Source: an uncultured Eubacteriales bacterium
Lineage (GTDB): Bacteria; Bacillota; Clostridia; Peptostreptococcales; Anaerovoracaceae
DNA: 53,879 bases
Assembly (NCBI GenBank): GCA_900315895.1
Contig: ONAY01000010.1
Location: forward strand, 1 to 53,879
Reading direction: 5' to 3'
Each line of letters opens with the position of its first letter. Position 1 is the first letter of the stretch. Both the position numbers and the translations under genes were made by a program. Under the pieces are notes generated by a model. The model saw only the letters and a program-made list of their open reading frames with translations. It did no database searches and was not told the DNA's origin. Below, piece by piece: positions 14,650 through 23,076 of the stretch.

Positions 14650-15711
14650 TCAGAAGTTTTTCATCTTTTCCGCCTGGTCGGAGGTGATCAGGCCGTCTAC
14701 GATCTCGTCGATATCCCCGTCCAGGAAGCTGTCCAGTTTGTAGATGGTCATGTTGATCCTGTGGTCGGTGACTCTTCCCTGGGGGAAGTTATAGGTGCGA
14801 ATCCTTTCGGATCTGTCGCCGGAACCTATCTGGGAGCGGCGCTCTGCGGATACGGATTCCGCCTGCTCTCTCACCATCTTGTCGTAAAGTCTGGACTTGA
14901 GGACTCTCATGGCCTTATCCTTGTTCTTTAACTGGGACTTTTCGTCCTGGCAGGTGACCACCAGTCCTGTGGGCAGGTGGGTGATACGCACTGCGGAGTC
15001 CGTGGTGTTTACGCACTGGCCGCCGTGACCGGAGGCTCTGTAAACGTCCACCTTGATATCCTCGGGGCGGATCTCCACTTCCACGTCGTCCACTTCAGGA
15101 AGGACGGCCACTGTCGCAGCCGATGTGTGGATCCTGCCGGAAGACTCGGTATCGGGCACGCGCTGCACCCTGTGGGTGCCGGATTCGTACTTCATTCTGG
15201 AGTAGGCGCCCTTGCCCTTGATCATGACTTCCACTTCCTTGACGCCGCCAAGCTCTGTCTCGTTGGCGTCGATGACCTCGGCCTTCCAGCCTCTTCTCTC
15301 AGCGTACCTCAAGTACATCCTGAGAAGGTCAGTGCCGAAAAGCGCCGCTTCTTCGCCGCCGGTGCCTGCTCTGATCTCGAGGATGACGTTCTTGTCATCG
15401 TTGGGGTCCTTGGGCAGCATCAGGACTTTGAGCTCGTTTTCCAGGGCCGGGAGTCTCTCCTCCAGATCGGAGATCTCCATCTTGGCCAGTTCCCTGAGCT
15501 CCTCGTCATCCTGCTCCAGCATCTCCTTGGCCTGCTCCATTTCCTCTGTGGCCTTCTGATATTCCTTGTACTTCAAAGCTACCGGCTCCAGTTCTCCCAG
15601 CTCCTTCATGAATTTTTTCCACTGGGGCTGATTGGAGATAATGTCCGGATCCGAGACCTTGAGGGACAGTTCTTCGTATTTTTCTAAAATGAATTTGAGC
15701 TTGTCAAACAT
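14650..15711 (-). CDS. prfA: Peptide chain release factor 1
   Basis: A 353-residue class I release factor that ends translation at UAA and UAG. Seen in order: an N-terminal helical domain to about residue 110, [11 protein letters not shown] (about 115-125), the catalytic GGQ loop in [19 protein letters not shown] (GGQ about 229-231), and the QLKNKDKAM segment. The length is standard. It heads the prfA-(tsaC-rpiB) run. prmC, which methylates the GGQ glutamine and usually lies next to prfA, is here 6.5 kb away, separated by unrelated genes. Confidence 0.98.
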   Translation of the reverse strand: MFDKLKFILEKYEELSLKVSDPDIISNQPQWKKFMKELGELEPVALKYKEYQKATEEMEQAKEMLEQDDEELRELAKMEISDLEERLPALENELKVLMLPKDPNDDKNVILEIRAGTGGEEAALFGTDLLRMYLRYAERRGWKAEVIDANETELGGVKEVEVMIKGKGAYSRMKYESGTHRVQRVPDTESSGRIHTSAATVAVLPEVDDVEVEIRPEDIKVDVYRASGHGGQCVNTTDSAVRITHLPTGLVVTCQDEKSQLKNKDKAMRVLKSRLYDKMVREQAESVSAERRSQIGSGDRSERIRTYNFPQGRVTDHRINMTIYKLDSFLDGDIDEIVDGLITSDQAEKMKNF

Positions 15712-15859
15712 TGATTCTTTACCTTTTTCCCATATTTTCCTAATTTATTATGTTATCACAGATCGCGCCTTTTGAAAAGGTATGACCCTCCACTTTATTT
15801 TTGACTTCCGTTATGATAAAATCCTATTGGTATGAGTAGGAAAGGTACAGGAGCAGCTG

Positions 15860-16588
15860 ATGATCGGTACCATAGTTAACGCCTGCACCATCCTCCTCGG
15901 AGCGGTCTTAGGCGGCACATTCAAAAGATTCTTGAGCAAAAAACTTGAGGACGCTCTTCTGGGCGCCCTGGGCATGGCTGCCTTCGGCATAGGCATATCC
16001 AATGTAGTGAAAAACATGCCTGACAGCAAGTACCCTGTCCTCTTCATTGTGAGTCTTGCTCTGGGAGTCCTCTGCGGCACCCTTCTGGACATAGACGGGA
16101 GGCTCAAGAGAGCCGCAGCCCCCAAGGCGAAGGCCGGGGCAGAGGCTGCAGCAAGCGACAAACTTCCCGGACCAAGCGCCGGACGCGGCCGGCTCATCGA
16201 TGGCCTGACCACAGGCTGCCTCATCTACTGCATCGGTGCCCTTTCCATTCTGGGCCCCATCGAGGCTGCCCTCAGAGGCGACCACACACTGCTCTTCACC
16301 AATGCCACCCTGGACCTGGTCACATCCACGGTCCTGGCCGCCACTTACGGCTACGGCATGATGATCGCAGCGGGCGTGCTGTTTCTGTGGCAGGGATCGA
16401 TCTACGTGCTGACCCTCTCACTGGGAGAATTCATATCTTCTGCCATGATGACGGAGCTGTCCATAGTGGGCGGTTTCATGATAGCCATGACAGGCATCGG
16501 CATCATGGGGATCAAAGATTTCAAAGTGTTAAACTTCCTGCCGGCACTCATAGTGCCGGTAGTATGGTGTCTCATTACGGGGGCATGA
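15860..16588 (+). CDS. DUF554 family membrane protein
   Basis: A 242-residue inner-membrane protein with about seven predicted membrane helices. The N-terminus MIGTIVNACTILLGAVLGG and the later GIGISNVVKNMPDSKYPVLFIVSLALG are characteristic of DUF554 (YdfK/YqgA-like). The middle (about 80-110) is a Lys/Ala/Pro-rich loop, less conserved. The ATG follows an AGGAG-like site. The function of the family is not established; transport has been suggested. It reads away from prfA and lies just before the tdh-kbl pair on the same strand. Confidence 0.85.
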   Translation: MIGTIVNACTILLGAVLGGTFKRFLSKKLEDALLGALGMAAFGIGISNVVKNMPDSKYPVLFIVSLALGVLCGTLLDIDGRLKRAAAPKAKAGAEAAASDKLPGPSAGRGRLIDGLTTGCLIYCIGALSILGPIEAALRGDHTLLFTNATLDLVTSTVLAATYGYGMMIAAGVLFLWQGSIYVLTLSLGEFISSAMMTELSIVGGFMIAMTGIGIMGIKDFKVLNFLPALIVPVVWCLITGA

Positions 16589-16682
16589 CCCCGGACACCC
16601 GGTGAAGCTATATAGTTAAAAATCCCGCATCTACGGGTTTTGTTGGACGGCCTGCCCCTTGGCAGGCGGAAAGCGAGGAATC

Positions 16683-17720
16683 ATGAAAGAAATGATGGAT
16701 GCTCTGGTCAAGCCCATTGCAGGACCGGGGCTGGAACTGAGGCAAGTGCCTGTACCCCATGCCGGGCCGGGCGAAGTCCAGATCAAGATTCACAAGACCG
16801 CCATCTGCGGCACAGATGTACACATCTACAACTGGGATCCCTGGGCAGCAAAACACATTAAACCGCCCATGGTCATCGGTCACGAATACGTAGGTGAGAT
16901 CTCCGAACTGGGAGAGGGTGTTACCTCCTTCAAGCTGGGGCAGAGAGTCTCCGGCGAGGGTCACATCACCTGCGGACACTGCAGGAACTGCCATAACGGC
17001 AACATCCAGTGGTGCAAAAACACCAAGAGCGTAGGCGTTGACAGAGACGGTGCATTCGCAGAATACCTGGTCATTCCCGAGAGGAACGTGATCGCCATCG
17101 ACCCTGACCTGGATGAGAATCTGGTGGCTTTCTTCGATGCTTTCGGTAATGCCACTCACACCGCTCTCATGTGGCCTCTGGTTGGCGAAGACGTGCTGAT
17201 CACCGGCGCAGGCCCCATCGGCATCATGGCCGTAGGCATCTGCAAGTATGCAGGAGCAAGGCGCGTCATCATCACCGATACCAACGAGTACAGGCTGGGC
17301 CTTGCCAAGAAGATGGGCGCTGACTATGCTGTAAACATCGCCACAGAAGACCTGAGAGAGGTCATGAAAAAGGCCAAGATCGTAGAAGGCTTCGACGTAG
17401 GCCTTGAGATGTCCGGCGCAGGAGCCGCTCTCAAGCAGATGTTCACCGTCATGCGTAACGGCGCGAAGATCAGCCTTCTGGGCATCTCCAACGTCCCCGT
17501 TGCCATCGACATGAACGAGATCATCGACAGAGGTCTCTGCCTTCAGGGCATCTACGGACGCCGCATGGACAACTGGCATCAGATGTCCTACATGGTCCAG
17601 GGCGGACTGGATCTCAGCCCGGTACTGACCCACAAATTCCACTACACGGAGTTCCAGAAGGGCTTCGACATGATGAACACAGGCAAGTCAGGCAAGATCG
17701 TGCTTGACTGGACCAAATAA
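16683..17720 (+). CDS. tdh: L-threonine 3-dehydrogenase
   Basis: A 345-residue zinc-dependent medium-chain dehydrogenase oxidising threonine to 2-amino-3-ketobutyrate with NAD+. Catalytic zinc ligands Cys42 (ICGTD) and His67-Glu68 (GHEY), the four structural-zinc cysteines 97, 100, 103 and 111, and the NAD-binding GAGPIGIMA loop are visible. The start at 16683 (MKEMMDALVK) has GAGGA six bases before it and fits the family; an upstream TTG-started frame is rejected. kbl starts 18 bases after it, so the unstable product can pass directly to Kbl. Confidence 0.96.
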   Translation: MKEMMDALVKPIAGPGLELRQVPVPHAGPGEVQIKIHKTAICGTDVHIYNWDPWAAKHIKPPMVIGHEYVGEISELGEGVTSFKLGQRVSGEGHITCGHCRNCHNGNIQWCKNTKSVGVDRDGAFAEYLVIPERNVIAIDPDLDENLVAFFDAFGNATHTALMWPLVGEDVLITGAGPIGIMAVGICKYAGARRVIITDTNEYRLGLAKKMGADYAVNIATEDLREVMKKAKIVEGFDVGLEMSGAGAALKQMFTVMRNGAKISLLGISNVPVAIDMNEIIDRGLCLQGIYGRRMDNWHQMSYMVQGGLDLSPVLTHKFHYTEFQKGFDMMNTGKSGKIVLDWTK

Positions 17721-17738
17721 GATCAGGAGGAACAGATA

Positions 17739-18929
17739 ATGAGAAAATCCGCACTTGATAAGTTTAAGAAGAGAGTGGACGACATAAGAGATGCCGGCAC
17801 ATTCAAAGAAGAGAGGATCATCACCACTCCTCAGGGCGGCGTCATTGACACCACCAAAGCCGACAGCGTCGTAAACATGTGCTCCAACAACTACCTTGGC
17901 CTTGCCAACGATCCCGAGCTGATCCAGGCCGCCAAGGACACCTATGACACATGGGGATACGGCTGCGCATCCGTCAGATTCATCTGCGGCACCCTTAAGC
18001 TCCACAAAGACCTTGAGGCTGCCATCACCAGGTTCCTTGGAACAGAGGACACCATCCTCTACTCCTCCTGCTTCGATGCCAACGGCGGGCTCTTCGAGTC
18101 CCTCCTGAACGAGCACGACGCCATCATCTCCGATGAGCTGAACCACGCTTCCATCATCGACGGCGTACGTCTCTGCAAGGCCATGAGATATCGCTACAAG
18201 AACAACGACATGGACGACCTGAAGGCCAAGCTGGAAGAAGCAAAGGCAGCAGGCGCACAAAATATTTTGATCGCCACAGACGGAGTCTTCTCCATGGACG
18301 GCTACATCGCAAACCTTAAGGGCATCTGCGACCTGGCAGACCAGTACGACGCTCTCACCATGGTGGACGATTCCCACGCCGTAGGCTTCATGGGAGACAA
18401 GGGCAGAGGAACCCCGGAATACTGCGGAGTTCAGGACAGGATCGACATCATCACAGGCACCCTGGGCAAAGCCATGGGCGGAGCTTCCGGCGGATACACC
18501 TCCGGCAGGAAAGAGATCATCGACCTCCTTCGCCAGGTATCCAGACCCTATCTTTTCTCCAACACACTGGCTCCGGCCATCGCAGGCGCATCTCTCAAGC
18601 TCATCGAGCGTCTTGAGAAGAGCACCGAGCTGAGAGACAAGGTCCACGAGAACGCCAACTACTTCAGAGAGAAGCTTTCCAAGGTAGGCTTCGATCTTCT
18701 TCCCGGCAACCACCCCATCGTAGTCATCATGCTCTACGACGCAAAGGTGGCCCAGGAGTTCTCCAGAAGAGCTCTTGAAAAGGGCGTGTACGTAACCGCT
18801 TTCTCCTATCCTGTAGTTCCCAAGGGAAAGGCCAGGATCAGGACCCAGATCTCCGCAGGCCACACCAAGGAGGCTCTCGACAGAGCAGTCCAGGCCTTCA
18901 CGGAAGTCAAAGAGGAAATGGGACTCTAA
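17739..18929 (+). CDS. kbl: Glycine C-acetyltransferase (2-amino-3-ketobutyrate CoA ligase)
   Basis: A 396-residue PLP enzyme of the alpha-oxoamine synthase family that splits 2-amino-3-ketobutyrate with CoA into glycine and acetyl-CoA. The PLP lysine is Lys244 in [14 protein letters not shown], with Asp211 and His213 in VDDSHAVG binding the cofactor; the NNYLGLA segment near residue 50 is typical. AGGAGG precedes the ATG. Paired with tdh it forms the threonine-to-glycine route. A terminator follows 20 bases after the stop. Confidence 0.97.
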   Translation: MRKSALDKFKKRVDDIRDAGTFKEERIITTPQGGVIDTTKADSVVNMCSNNYLGLANDPELIQAAKDTYDTWGYGCASVRFICGTLKLHKDLEAAITRFLGTEDTILYSSCFDANGGLFESLLNEHDAIISDELNHASIIDGVRLCKAMRYRYKNNDMDDLKAKLEEAKAAGAQNILIATDGVFSMDGYIANLKGICDLADQYDALTMVDDSHAVGFMGDKGRGTPEYCGVQDRIDIITGTLGKAMGGASGGYTSGRKEIIDLLRQVSRPYLFSNTLAPAIAGASLKLIERLEKSTELRDKVHENANYFREKLSKVGFDLLPGNHPIVVIMLYDAKVAQEFSRRALEKGVYVTAFSYPVVPKGKARIRTQISAGHTKEALDRAVQAFTEVKEEMGL

Positions 18930-18948
18930 AAGTCACAGTATATTATCT

Positions 18949-18985
18949 GCCCCGCACGGCCCAAAAGCGGTGCGGGGCTCCTTTT
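18949..18985 (+). terminator. Terminator of tdh-kbl
   Basis: GCCCCGCAC pairs with GTGCGGGGC, followed by TCCTTTT. The 12-base loop is A-rich. Confidence 0.9.
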
Positions 18986-18998
18986 AGGATTTAACCAA

Positions 18999-19640
18999 AT
19001 GTTGCAAGACCTACGATCTTTTTTAAACAAAAAACAGGCAGCCCTTCTAATCGCCGCCCTCATATATGACCTTCTGGTGTTCTACGGCTCCCGCCTGATC
19101 AATCATGGCATGGAGCACCATGACTTCACCCTGGCCATAGACCACATGATCCCCCTCCTTCCCTGGATGATCTTCGTCTACATCGGGGCCTTCCTTTTCT
19201 GGGTCATTAACTACTGCATCTGCACCAAGTTCGACAAAGGCCACGGCCTGAGCTTCATCGGCACCCACTTCATAGGTGAGACAGTGTGCCTGGGTTTTTT
19301 CCTCCTGCTTCCCACTGCCATGGTGAGGCCTGACATAACAGGGAACAGTTTCGCCGACTGGGCACTGAGCGTGACCTACCAGAGCGACTCGCCGGACAAT
19401 CTTTTCCCGTCCCTTCACTGCTTCATGAGCTGGCTCTGCTGGATCGGAGTTCGCGGCAACGACCACGTTCCCAAGTGGTACCGGAACCTGTCCCTTGTGA
19501 TCGCCATCGCCATCTGCATAAGCACCCTTACTGTGAAGCAGCACGTCTTCGTGGACGCAGTGGCCGGAGTACTTCTGGCCGAGGTCTGCTACATCCTGTC
19601 CGGGATGCTGGACAGGCGCCTTGATCATAAACTTAACTGA
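18999..19640 (+). CDS. PAP2-like membrane phosphatase
   Basis: A 213-residue protein with about six membrane helices and the second and third PAP2 motifs: PSLHC (His catalytic, about 146-150) and VKQHVFVDAVAG (about 183-194). The first motif (KxxxxxxRP) is not clear, as in the PAP2_3/inositol phosphorylceramide synthase-like branch. It may dephosphorylate a lipid or prenyl phosphate at the outer face of the membrane. The start is the first ATG, only 14 bases after the kbl terminator, and no good ribosome binding site is seen. A terminator follows, then hairpin array E. Confidence 0.8.
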   Translation: MLQDLRSFLNKKQAALLIAALIYDLLVFYGSRLINHGMEHHDFTLAIDHMIPLLPWMIFVYIGAFLFWVINYCICTKFDKGHGLSFIGTHFIGETVCLGFFLLLPTAMVRPDITGNSFADWALSVTYQSDSPDNLFPSLHCFMSWLCWIGVRGNDHVPKWYRNLSLVIAIAICISTLTVKQHVFVDAVAGVLLAEVCYILSGMLDRRLDHKLN

Positions 19641-19652
19641 TGGAACACACAT

Positions 19653-19680
19653 CCCGCCCGCCCCGGGGCGGGATTTTTTT
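19653..19680 (+). terminator. Terminator of the PAP2 gene
   Basis: CCCGCCC pairs with GGGCGGG and is followed by seven T, then GCGCAAAAAA. It also forms the left border of hairpin array E. Confidence 0.88.
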
Positions 19681-19707
19681 GCGCAAAAAACTCTGCCCGG
19701 GGTTTGC

Positions 19708-19964
19708 ACTAGGACGCAAACCCCCGATTTCACTAGTTGCGTCCTAGTTTTTTCCCGTGGTACTAGGACGCAAACCCTCGATTTCGCCAATTGCGTCCTA
19801 GTTTTTTCACAAGGCACTAGGACGCAAACCCTCGATTTCGCCAGTTGCGTCCTAGTTTTTTCCCAGGGCACTAGGACGCAAACCCCTGATTTCACCAGTT
19901 GCGTCCTAGTTTTTTCCCGGGGCACTAGGACGCAATCCCCCGATTTCACCATTTGCGTCCTAGT
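19708..19964. repeat. Hairpin array E: five 54-bp units with U-tracts
   Basis: Units start at 19708, 19762, 19816, 19870 and 19924, exactly 54 bp apart. Arm ACTAGGACGCAA pairs perfectly with TTGCGTCCTAGT over a 17-base loop reading like CCCCGATTTCACCAG. The first four hairpins are followed by TTTTTT on the plus strand, so each resembles an intrinsic terminator. The array is bracketed by two ordinary plus-strand terminators (19653-19680 and 19990-20011). Confidence 0.95.
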
Positions 19965-19989
19965 CCCCCATCATATACGAGCCTGTAAC

Positions 19990-20011
19990 CCCGCGCGGCG
20001 CGGGATTTTTT
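19990..20011 (+). terminator. Plus-strand terminator after hairpin array E
   Basis: CCCGCG pairs with CGCGGG over a 3-base loop and is followed by ATTTTTT and GCGC. No gene precedes it on this strand after the PAP2 terminator. Confidence 0.7.
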
Positions 20012-20015
20012 GCGC

Positions 20016-20040
20016 AAAAAAAGGACCGCACATGCGGTCC
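20016..20040 (-). terminator. Terminator of the three-repeat protein gene
   Basis: On the minus strand GGACCGCA pairs with TGCGGTCC and is followed by seven T and GCGC. Confidence 0.88.
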
Positions 20041-20061
20041 TTTCGCGACTTCTTAAGTCAG

Positions 20062-20730
20062 TTACATTTCTGTGATCTCTTCGTACTCTGTAGCCTTGTT
20101 GAACATGTTGTTGAGAGCCTTGAACTTCTTCTCTACGTAAGCGTCGATCTCCTCGTCGGATACTGTGCCCTTGAGCTTAGCTTTCATGGTGTTGGCTACG
20201 ATAGCCTGATGAAGCTTGGGGTCATTGAGGAAGTTGACTGTGTAGACCTGCTCGAACTGTCTGTCCATGAGGCCTTCCTTGACTTCGTTGTCCACCACGT
20301 TGACATATCTGGACTCAAAATCTACGGCCTTCTTGAGCTCAGCGAATCTCTTCTTTACGTAAGCTGTGATCTTGTCTTCCGGAACCATGCCCTTGAGCTT
20401 AGCCTTCATGGTGTTGAGAACAACAATGTAGTGAAGATCCATGTCTCCCACGAAGTTTACTGTGGCGATCTGCTCGAACTGGCGGGCGAGAACAGCTTCC
20501 TCATCAAGATTTACAGGAGCTGATTCAGCGGCGATGTCAGCTTCTTCTGACTTAACAACTTCTGCAGCTCTTGCCTTGACATACTTCTCGATCTCTTCTA
20601 CCGGTACGATTCCGTCAAGCTTGGCGATCATGGAGTTAAGTGCCACTTTGTAGAACATGTCGTGGTCAGCTATGTTTCCGATCGAAGCCTGATGTTCAAA
20701 TTCTCTGTCAAGAATCAGTTTGTAATCCAT
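20062..20730 (-). CDS. Soluble protein made of three 74-residue-spaced repeats, function unknown
   Basis: A 222-residue protein without signal peptide or membrane segment. Three copies of a 50-residue repeat start at residues 8, 82 and 156, exactly 74 apart. The consensus is roughly RxFExxxxxNFxxDxxLHxxVxxNTMxAKLxGxVPxxxIxxYVKKRF. The pattern is helical and might be a small helical bundle with a ligand or peptide site. Repeats 2 and 3 are closest. Linkers are acidic (residues 60-80). AAGGAGG precedes the ATG, and a good promoter and its own terminator make it a single-gene unit. I do not recognise the family. Confidence 0.8.
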   Translation of the reverse strand: MDYKLILDREFEHQASIGNIADHDMFYKVALNSMIAKLDGIVPVEEIEKYVKARAAEVVKSEEADIAAESAPVNLDEEAVLARQFEQIATVNFVGDMDLHYIVVLNTMKAKLKGMVPEDKITAYVKKRFAELKKAVDFESRYVNVVDNEVKEGLMDRQFEQVYTVNFLNDPKLHQAIVANTMKAKLKGTVSDEEIDAYVEKKFKALNNMFNKATEYEEITEM

Positions 20731-20796
20731 TGCTTTCCTCCTTAAAAGTCTCCATACCGTATAAAAATCGGTGTGTATAATTCCATACCTATTTAG

Positions 20797-20802
20797 ATTA
20801 TA
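20797..20802 (-). promoter_or_regulatory. Extended -10 promoter of the three-repeat protein gene
   Basis: On the minus strand TATAAT is preceded by TGT (extended -10). No clear -35 is seen. Expected start about 60 bases before the ATG. Confidence 0.5.
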
Positions 20803-20844
20803 ACACAGTGTAAAAAATTTTGTATACTTATTTTTGAAACCTCA

Positions 20845-21702
20845 TTATTTCCCGTCAACTTCTATGGTGAATCCTCTGCCGTTTACCTCGGATACGTTGG
20901 TGACGGTGATGAAAGCTGTGGGATCGATCTTAAGAATCTGCTCCTTGACCCTGAAAAGGTCCTTTTTGTCCAGCACTGTCTGAATGATGTAGGTGGGGGT
21001 CTTCTCGTGACCGCCGATGGCGCTGTACATGGTGCTTCCATGGCCGGAGCTGGTCTGGATCATCTCGTTGATCTCCTCGTACTTGGGGCTGGAGATCTGA
21101 AGTTGTATGCGACTCACGCCCCTGGCAAGGAACCTGTCAAGAAGAGCAGTGTAGACGATTATGACCAGAAGTCCCGCCAAGATACCCTCCTTCTGGGAAT
21201 TGGGCACCTGGGCAGCCAGAGCCACCAGTTCCAAGGCGTTGAGCGCCCTGGACACGGAGATTCCTGTCTTCTTGTTGAGGATCACGGCGATGACGTCCAG
21301 TCCGCCGGAGGACGCACCGTTTCCAATTATCAAACTTATGCCGAAGGCGAATAATATGGCGGAAAACACTAGACACAGGGTGAAGTTGTCCGTCAGCGGC
21401 CCTGTCACATCGTAGATCCTCTCCACCGCCCAGAGGACGATGGGATACTCTATGGTGCAGACTATGGTGTTGGCCGCGAACTCACGCCCCATAAAAACTC
21501 TGGCAAGGACCAGGAAAATCACGTTAAGCCCTGCCACAACATAGGATATGGGAAGGCCGAAGGCCAGCCGGAAGGCGTTTCCCACGCCGGTCAGTCCTCC
21601 CACGATGAATCCGGGAGGAAGCAGGAAATACTGGATGCATATGGCCAGGATCACGTTTCCCAGCAGTATCATGATTTGTCTTTTAATGGATTTTGCGTTC
21701 AT
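20845..21702 (-). CDS. YitT family membrane protein (DUF161 and DUF2179)
   Basis: A 285-residue protein with five or six membrane helices in residues 1-190 (FLLPPGFIVGGLTGVGNA is typical of the YitT/DUF161 domain) and a soluble C-terminal DUF2179 domain (QLQISSPKYEEINEMIQ ... TYIIQTVLDKKDLFRVKEQILKIDPTAFITVTNVSEVNGRGF). The DUF2179 domain may sense a nucleotide or metal; the family's role is not established. The start at 21702 is preferred because upstream in-frame codons lie inside the rpmE terminator. It reads leftward, after rpmE. Confidence 0.85.
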   Translation of the reverse strand: MNAKSIKRQIMILLGNVILAICIQYFLLPPGFIVGGLTGVGNAFRLAFGLPISYVVAGLNVIFLVLARVFMGREFAANTIVCTIEYPIVLWAVERIYDVTGPLTDNFTLCLVFSAILFAFGISLIIGNGASSGGLDVIAVILNKKTGISVSRALNALELVALAAQVPNSQKEGILAGLLVIIVYTALLDRFLARGVSRIQLQISSPKYEEINEMIQTSSGHGSTMYSAIGGHEKTPTYIIQTVLDKKDLFRVKEQILKIDPTAFITVTNVSEVNGRGFTIEVDGK

Positions 21703-21709
21703 AACAGAT

Positions 21710-21734
21710 GAAAACGCCCCGGCGCAGCCGGGGC
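21710..21734 (-). terminator. Terminator of rpmE
   Basis: On the minus strand GCCCCGGC pairs with GCCGGGGC over a short loop and is followed by GTTTTC. It overlaps the region just before the YitT start. Confidence 0.7.
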
Positions 21735-21743
21735 TCATGTGTC

Positions 21744-21941
21744 CTACAGATTGTACTTGTTCTTAAACTTCTCAACACGGCCGCCACGGTTGACCATCTT
21801 GGCTGCGCCTGTGAAGAACGGATGGCATGCTGAGCATACGTCAAGCTTCATCTCAGGCTTTGTTGATCTCGTCATAAACGTGTTACCGCATGCGCAAGTT
21901 ACTTTACAGTCCACATAATTGGGATGGATTCCTTCCTTCAT
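21744..21941 (-). CDS. rpmE: 50S ribosomal protein L31
   Basis: A 65-residue L31. It is the zinc-binding (C+) form, with cysteines in TCACG and VCSACH. In many bacteria this form is replaced by a zinc-free paralogue under zinc limitation. The N-terminus MKEGIHPNY and the C-terminal [11 protein letters not shown] are canonical. In Bacillota rpmE commonly lies by rho, as here (with prmC and the yqhQ-like gene between). Confidence 0.97.
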   Translation of the reverse strand: MKEGIHPNYVDCKVTCACGNTFMTRSTKPEMKLDVCSACHPFFTGAAKMVNRGGRVEKFKNKYNL

Positions 21942-22137
21942 GTCAGTTCCTTTCCCGGCAGCAAGTTACTACCGTATTCTTGAGATGTCTGCGCCTGATC
22001 ATGTCCGCGGAGCCATGCTTTATGGGCCTTGGGTCCCGCGCTGGTGGCCATGCCGGTCACAGCTTTTCAACTATATCACAGGAAGAGGGGGAATGCAAGA
22101 GTTTTGTAGGGAATTTTGTAAACCTATCTGATTGCAC

Positions 22138-22166
22138 AAAAAAGACGGATCTGTGAGCCCGTCTTT
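22138..22166 (-). terminator. Terminator of prmC
   Basis: On the minus strand AAGACGG pairs with CCGTCTT over a 10-base loop and runs into TTTTTT. Confidence 0.75.
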
Positions 22167-22224
22167 ATCATCTGCAGGGCTTGCTGCCCTCTGTCTTTAT
22201 GGGTTATGCCGCCTCTTGGTCCGC

Positions 22225-23076
22225 CTATCTGCGATGCACGATCACCATTCTGTCCAGGCCGTTGAGGTCCTTCATTACCCTGGTCTCTCCCAGATCCTTC
22301 ATTAGCTCAGGTACCGTCTCTCCCTGGTCGTAGCCGATCTCCATCATGAGTCGGCCGCCACAGTTAAGATGCTTTGGTGCTTCCTCTGCCAGTATCCTGT
22401 AAAAGTCCAGCCCGTCGGTCCCTCCTGAAAGGGCGATCATGGGTTCATGTTCTCTCACCTCTGAAGTCAGGGTCTCGATCTCCCGGTCCGTGATGTAGGG
22501 GGGATTGCAGAGTATCATGTGGAAGTTCCTGCCCTCAAGCGCCTTGAACATGTCGGACTTTAGTATTTCCACCTTCAATCCGTTTAGCTCTGCATTTATC
22601 TCAGCTGTCTGAAGCGCTCCGTCGCTTATGTCTGACAGGGTCACCTGGGCCTTGGGAAAATGCCTCTTCACGGATAATCCGATGGCTCCTGAACCGGTGC
22701 AGATGTCCAGAACTTCCGGTGCAGGTGCATCGGCTGCATCGTATTCCTCTCTCAGGGCTCTCAGCGCTTCCTCCACCAGAAGCTCGGTCTCAGGCCTTGG
22801 TATCAGCACTTCAGGGCCAACTTTAAGATCCAGGTCCATGAAGCCCTGGTGGCCAGTGATGTGCTGAAGGGGGATGCCGGAAGCGCGCTGTTGGATGAGA
22901 GATAGGTAGCGGGCTTGAATGTTTTGCGCCACGTCCTCACGCTGGGCCATGATGAGCCCGGTGTTGTCCAGGCCTGTCAGGAACATGTAGAGTGCCCGGG
23001 CGTCGTATCTTGGGCTGTCCTTTCCGGCCCGGGTCAGGAGGTCTTCGCCTTTTGTCAAAAGCTCTTTCAGGGTCAT
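22225..23076 (-). CDS. prmC: Release factor glutamine methyltransferase
   Basis: A 283-residue N5-glutamine methyltransferase that modifies the GGQ glutamine of release factors RF1 and RF2. The SAM-binding motif is DICTGSGAIGL (124-134) and the catalytic NPPY lies at 191-194. The N-terminal helical domain (1-90) contains the PLQHITGHQGFM segment that contacts the release factor. The start overlaps the end of the yqhQ-like gene by 4 bases, so they are co-translated. prfA, its substrate gene and usual neighbour, is displaced by 6.5 kb. Confidence 0.96.
   Translation of the reverse strand: MTLKELLTKGEDLLTRAGKDSPRYDARALYMFLTGLDNTGLIMAQREDVAQNIQARYLSLIQQRASGIPLQHITGHQGFMDLDLKVGPEVLIPRPETELLVEEALRALREEYDAADAPAPEVLDICTGSGAIGLSVKRHFPKAQVTLSDISDGALQTAEINAELNGLKVEILKSDMFKALEGRNFHMILCNPPYITDREIETLTSEVREHEPMIALSGGTDGLDFYRILAEEAPKHLNCGGRLMMEIGYDQGETVPELMKDLGETRVMKDLNGLDRMVIVHRR

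Noticed and set aside
16659-16682. Upstream TTG start for tdh
   Set aside because: The added residues are not typical of Tdh, and GAGGA lies just before the ATG at 16683.
17688-18863. A 391-residue minus-strand frame opposite kbl
   Set aside because: kbl is certain; the opposite frame is open because of codon bias only.
19621-20523. Long frames on both strands across array E with Thr/Arg- or Val/Leu-rich repeats
   Set aside because: They arise from the 54-bp period of array E and overlap the real minus-strand gene at 20062-20730.
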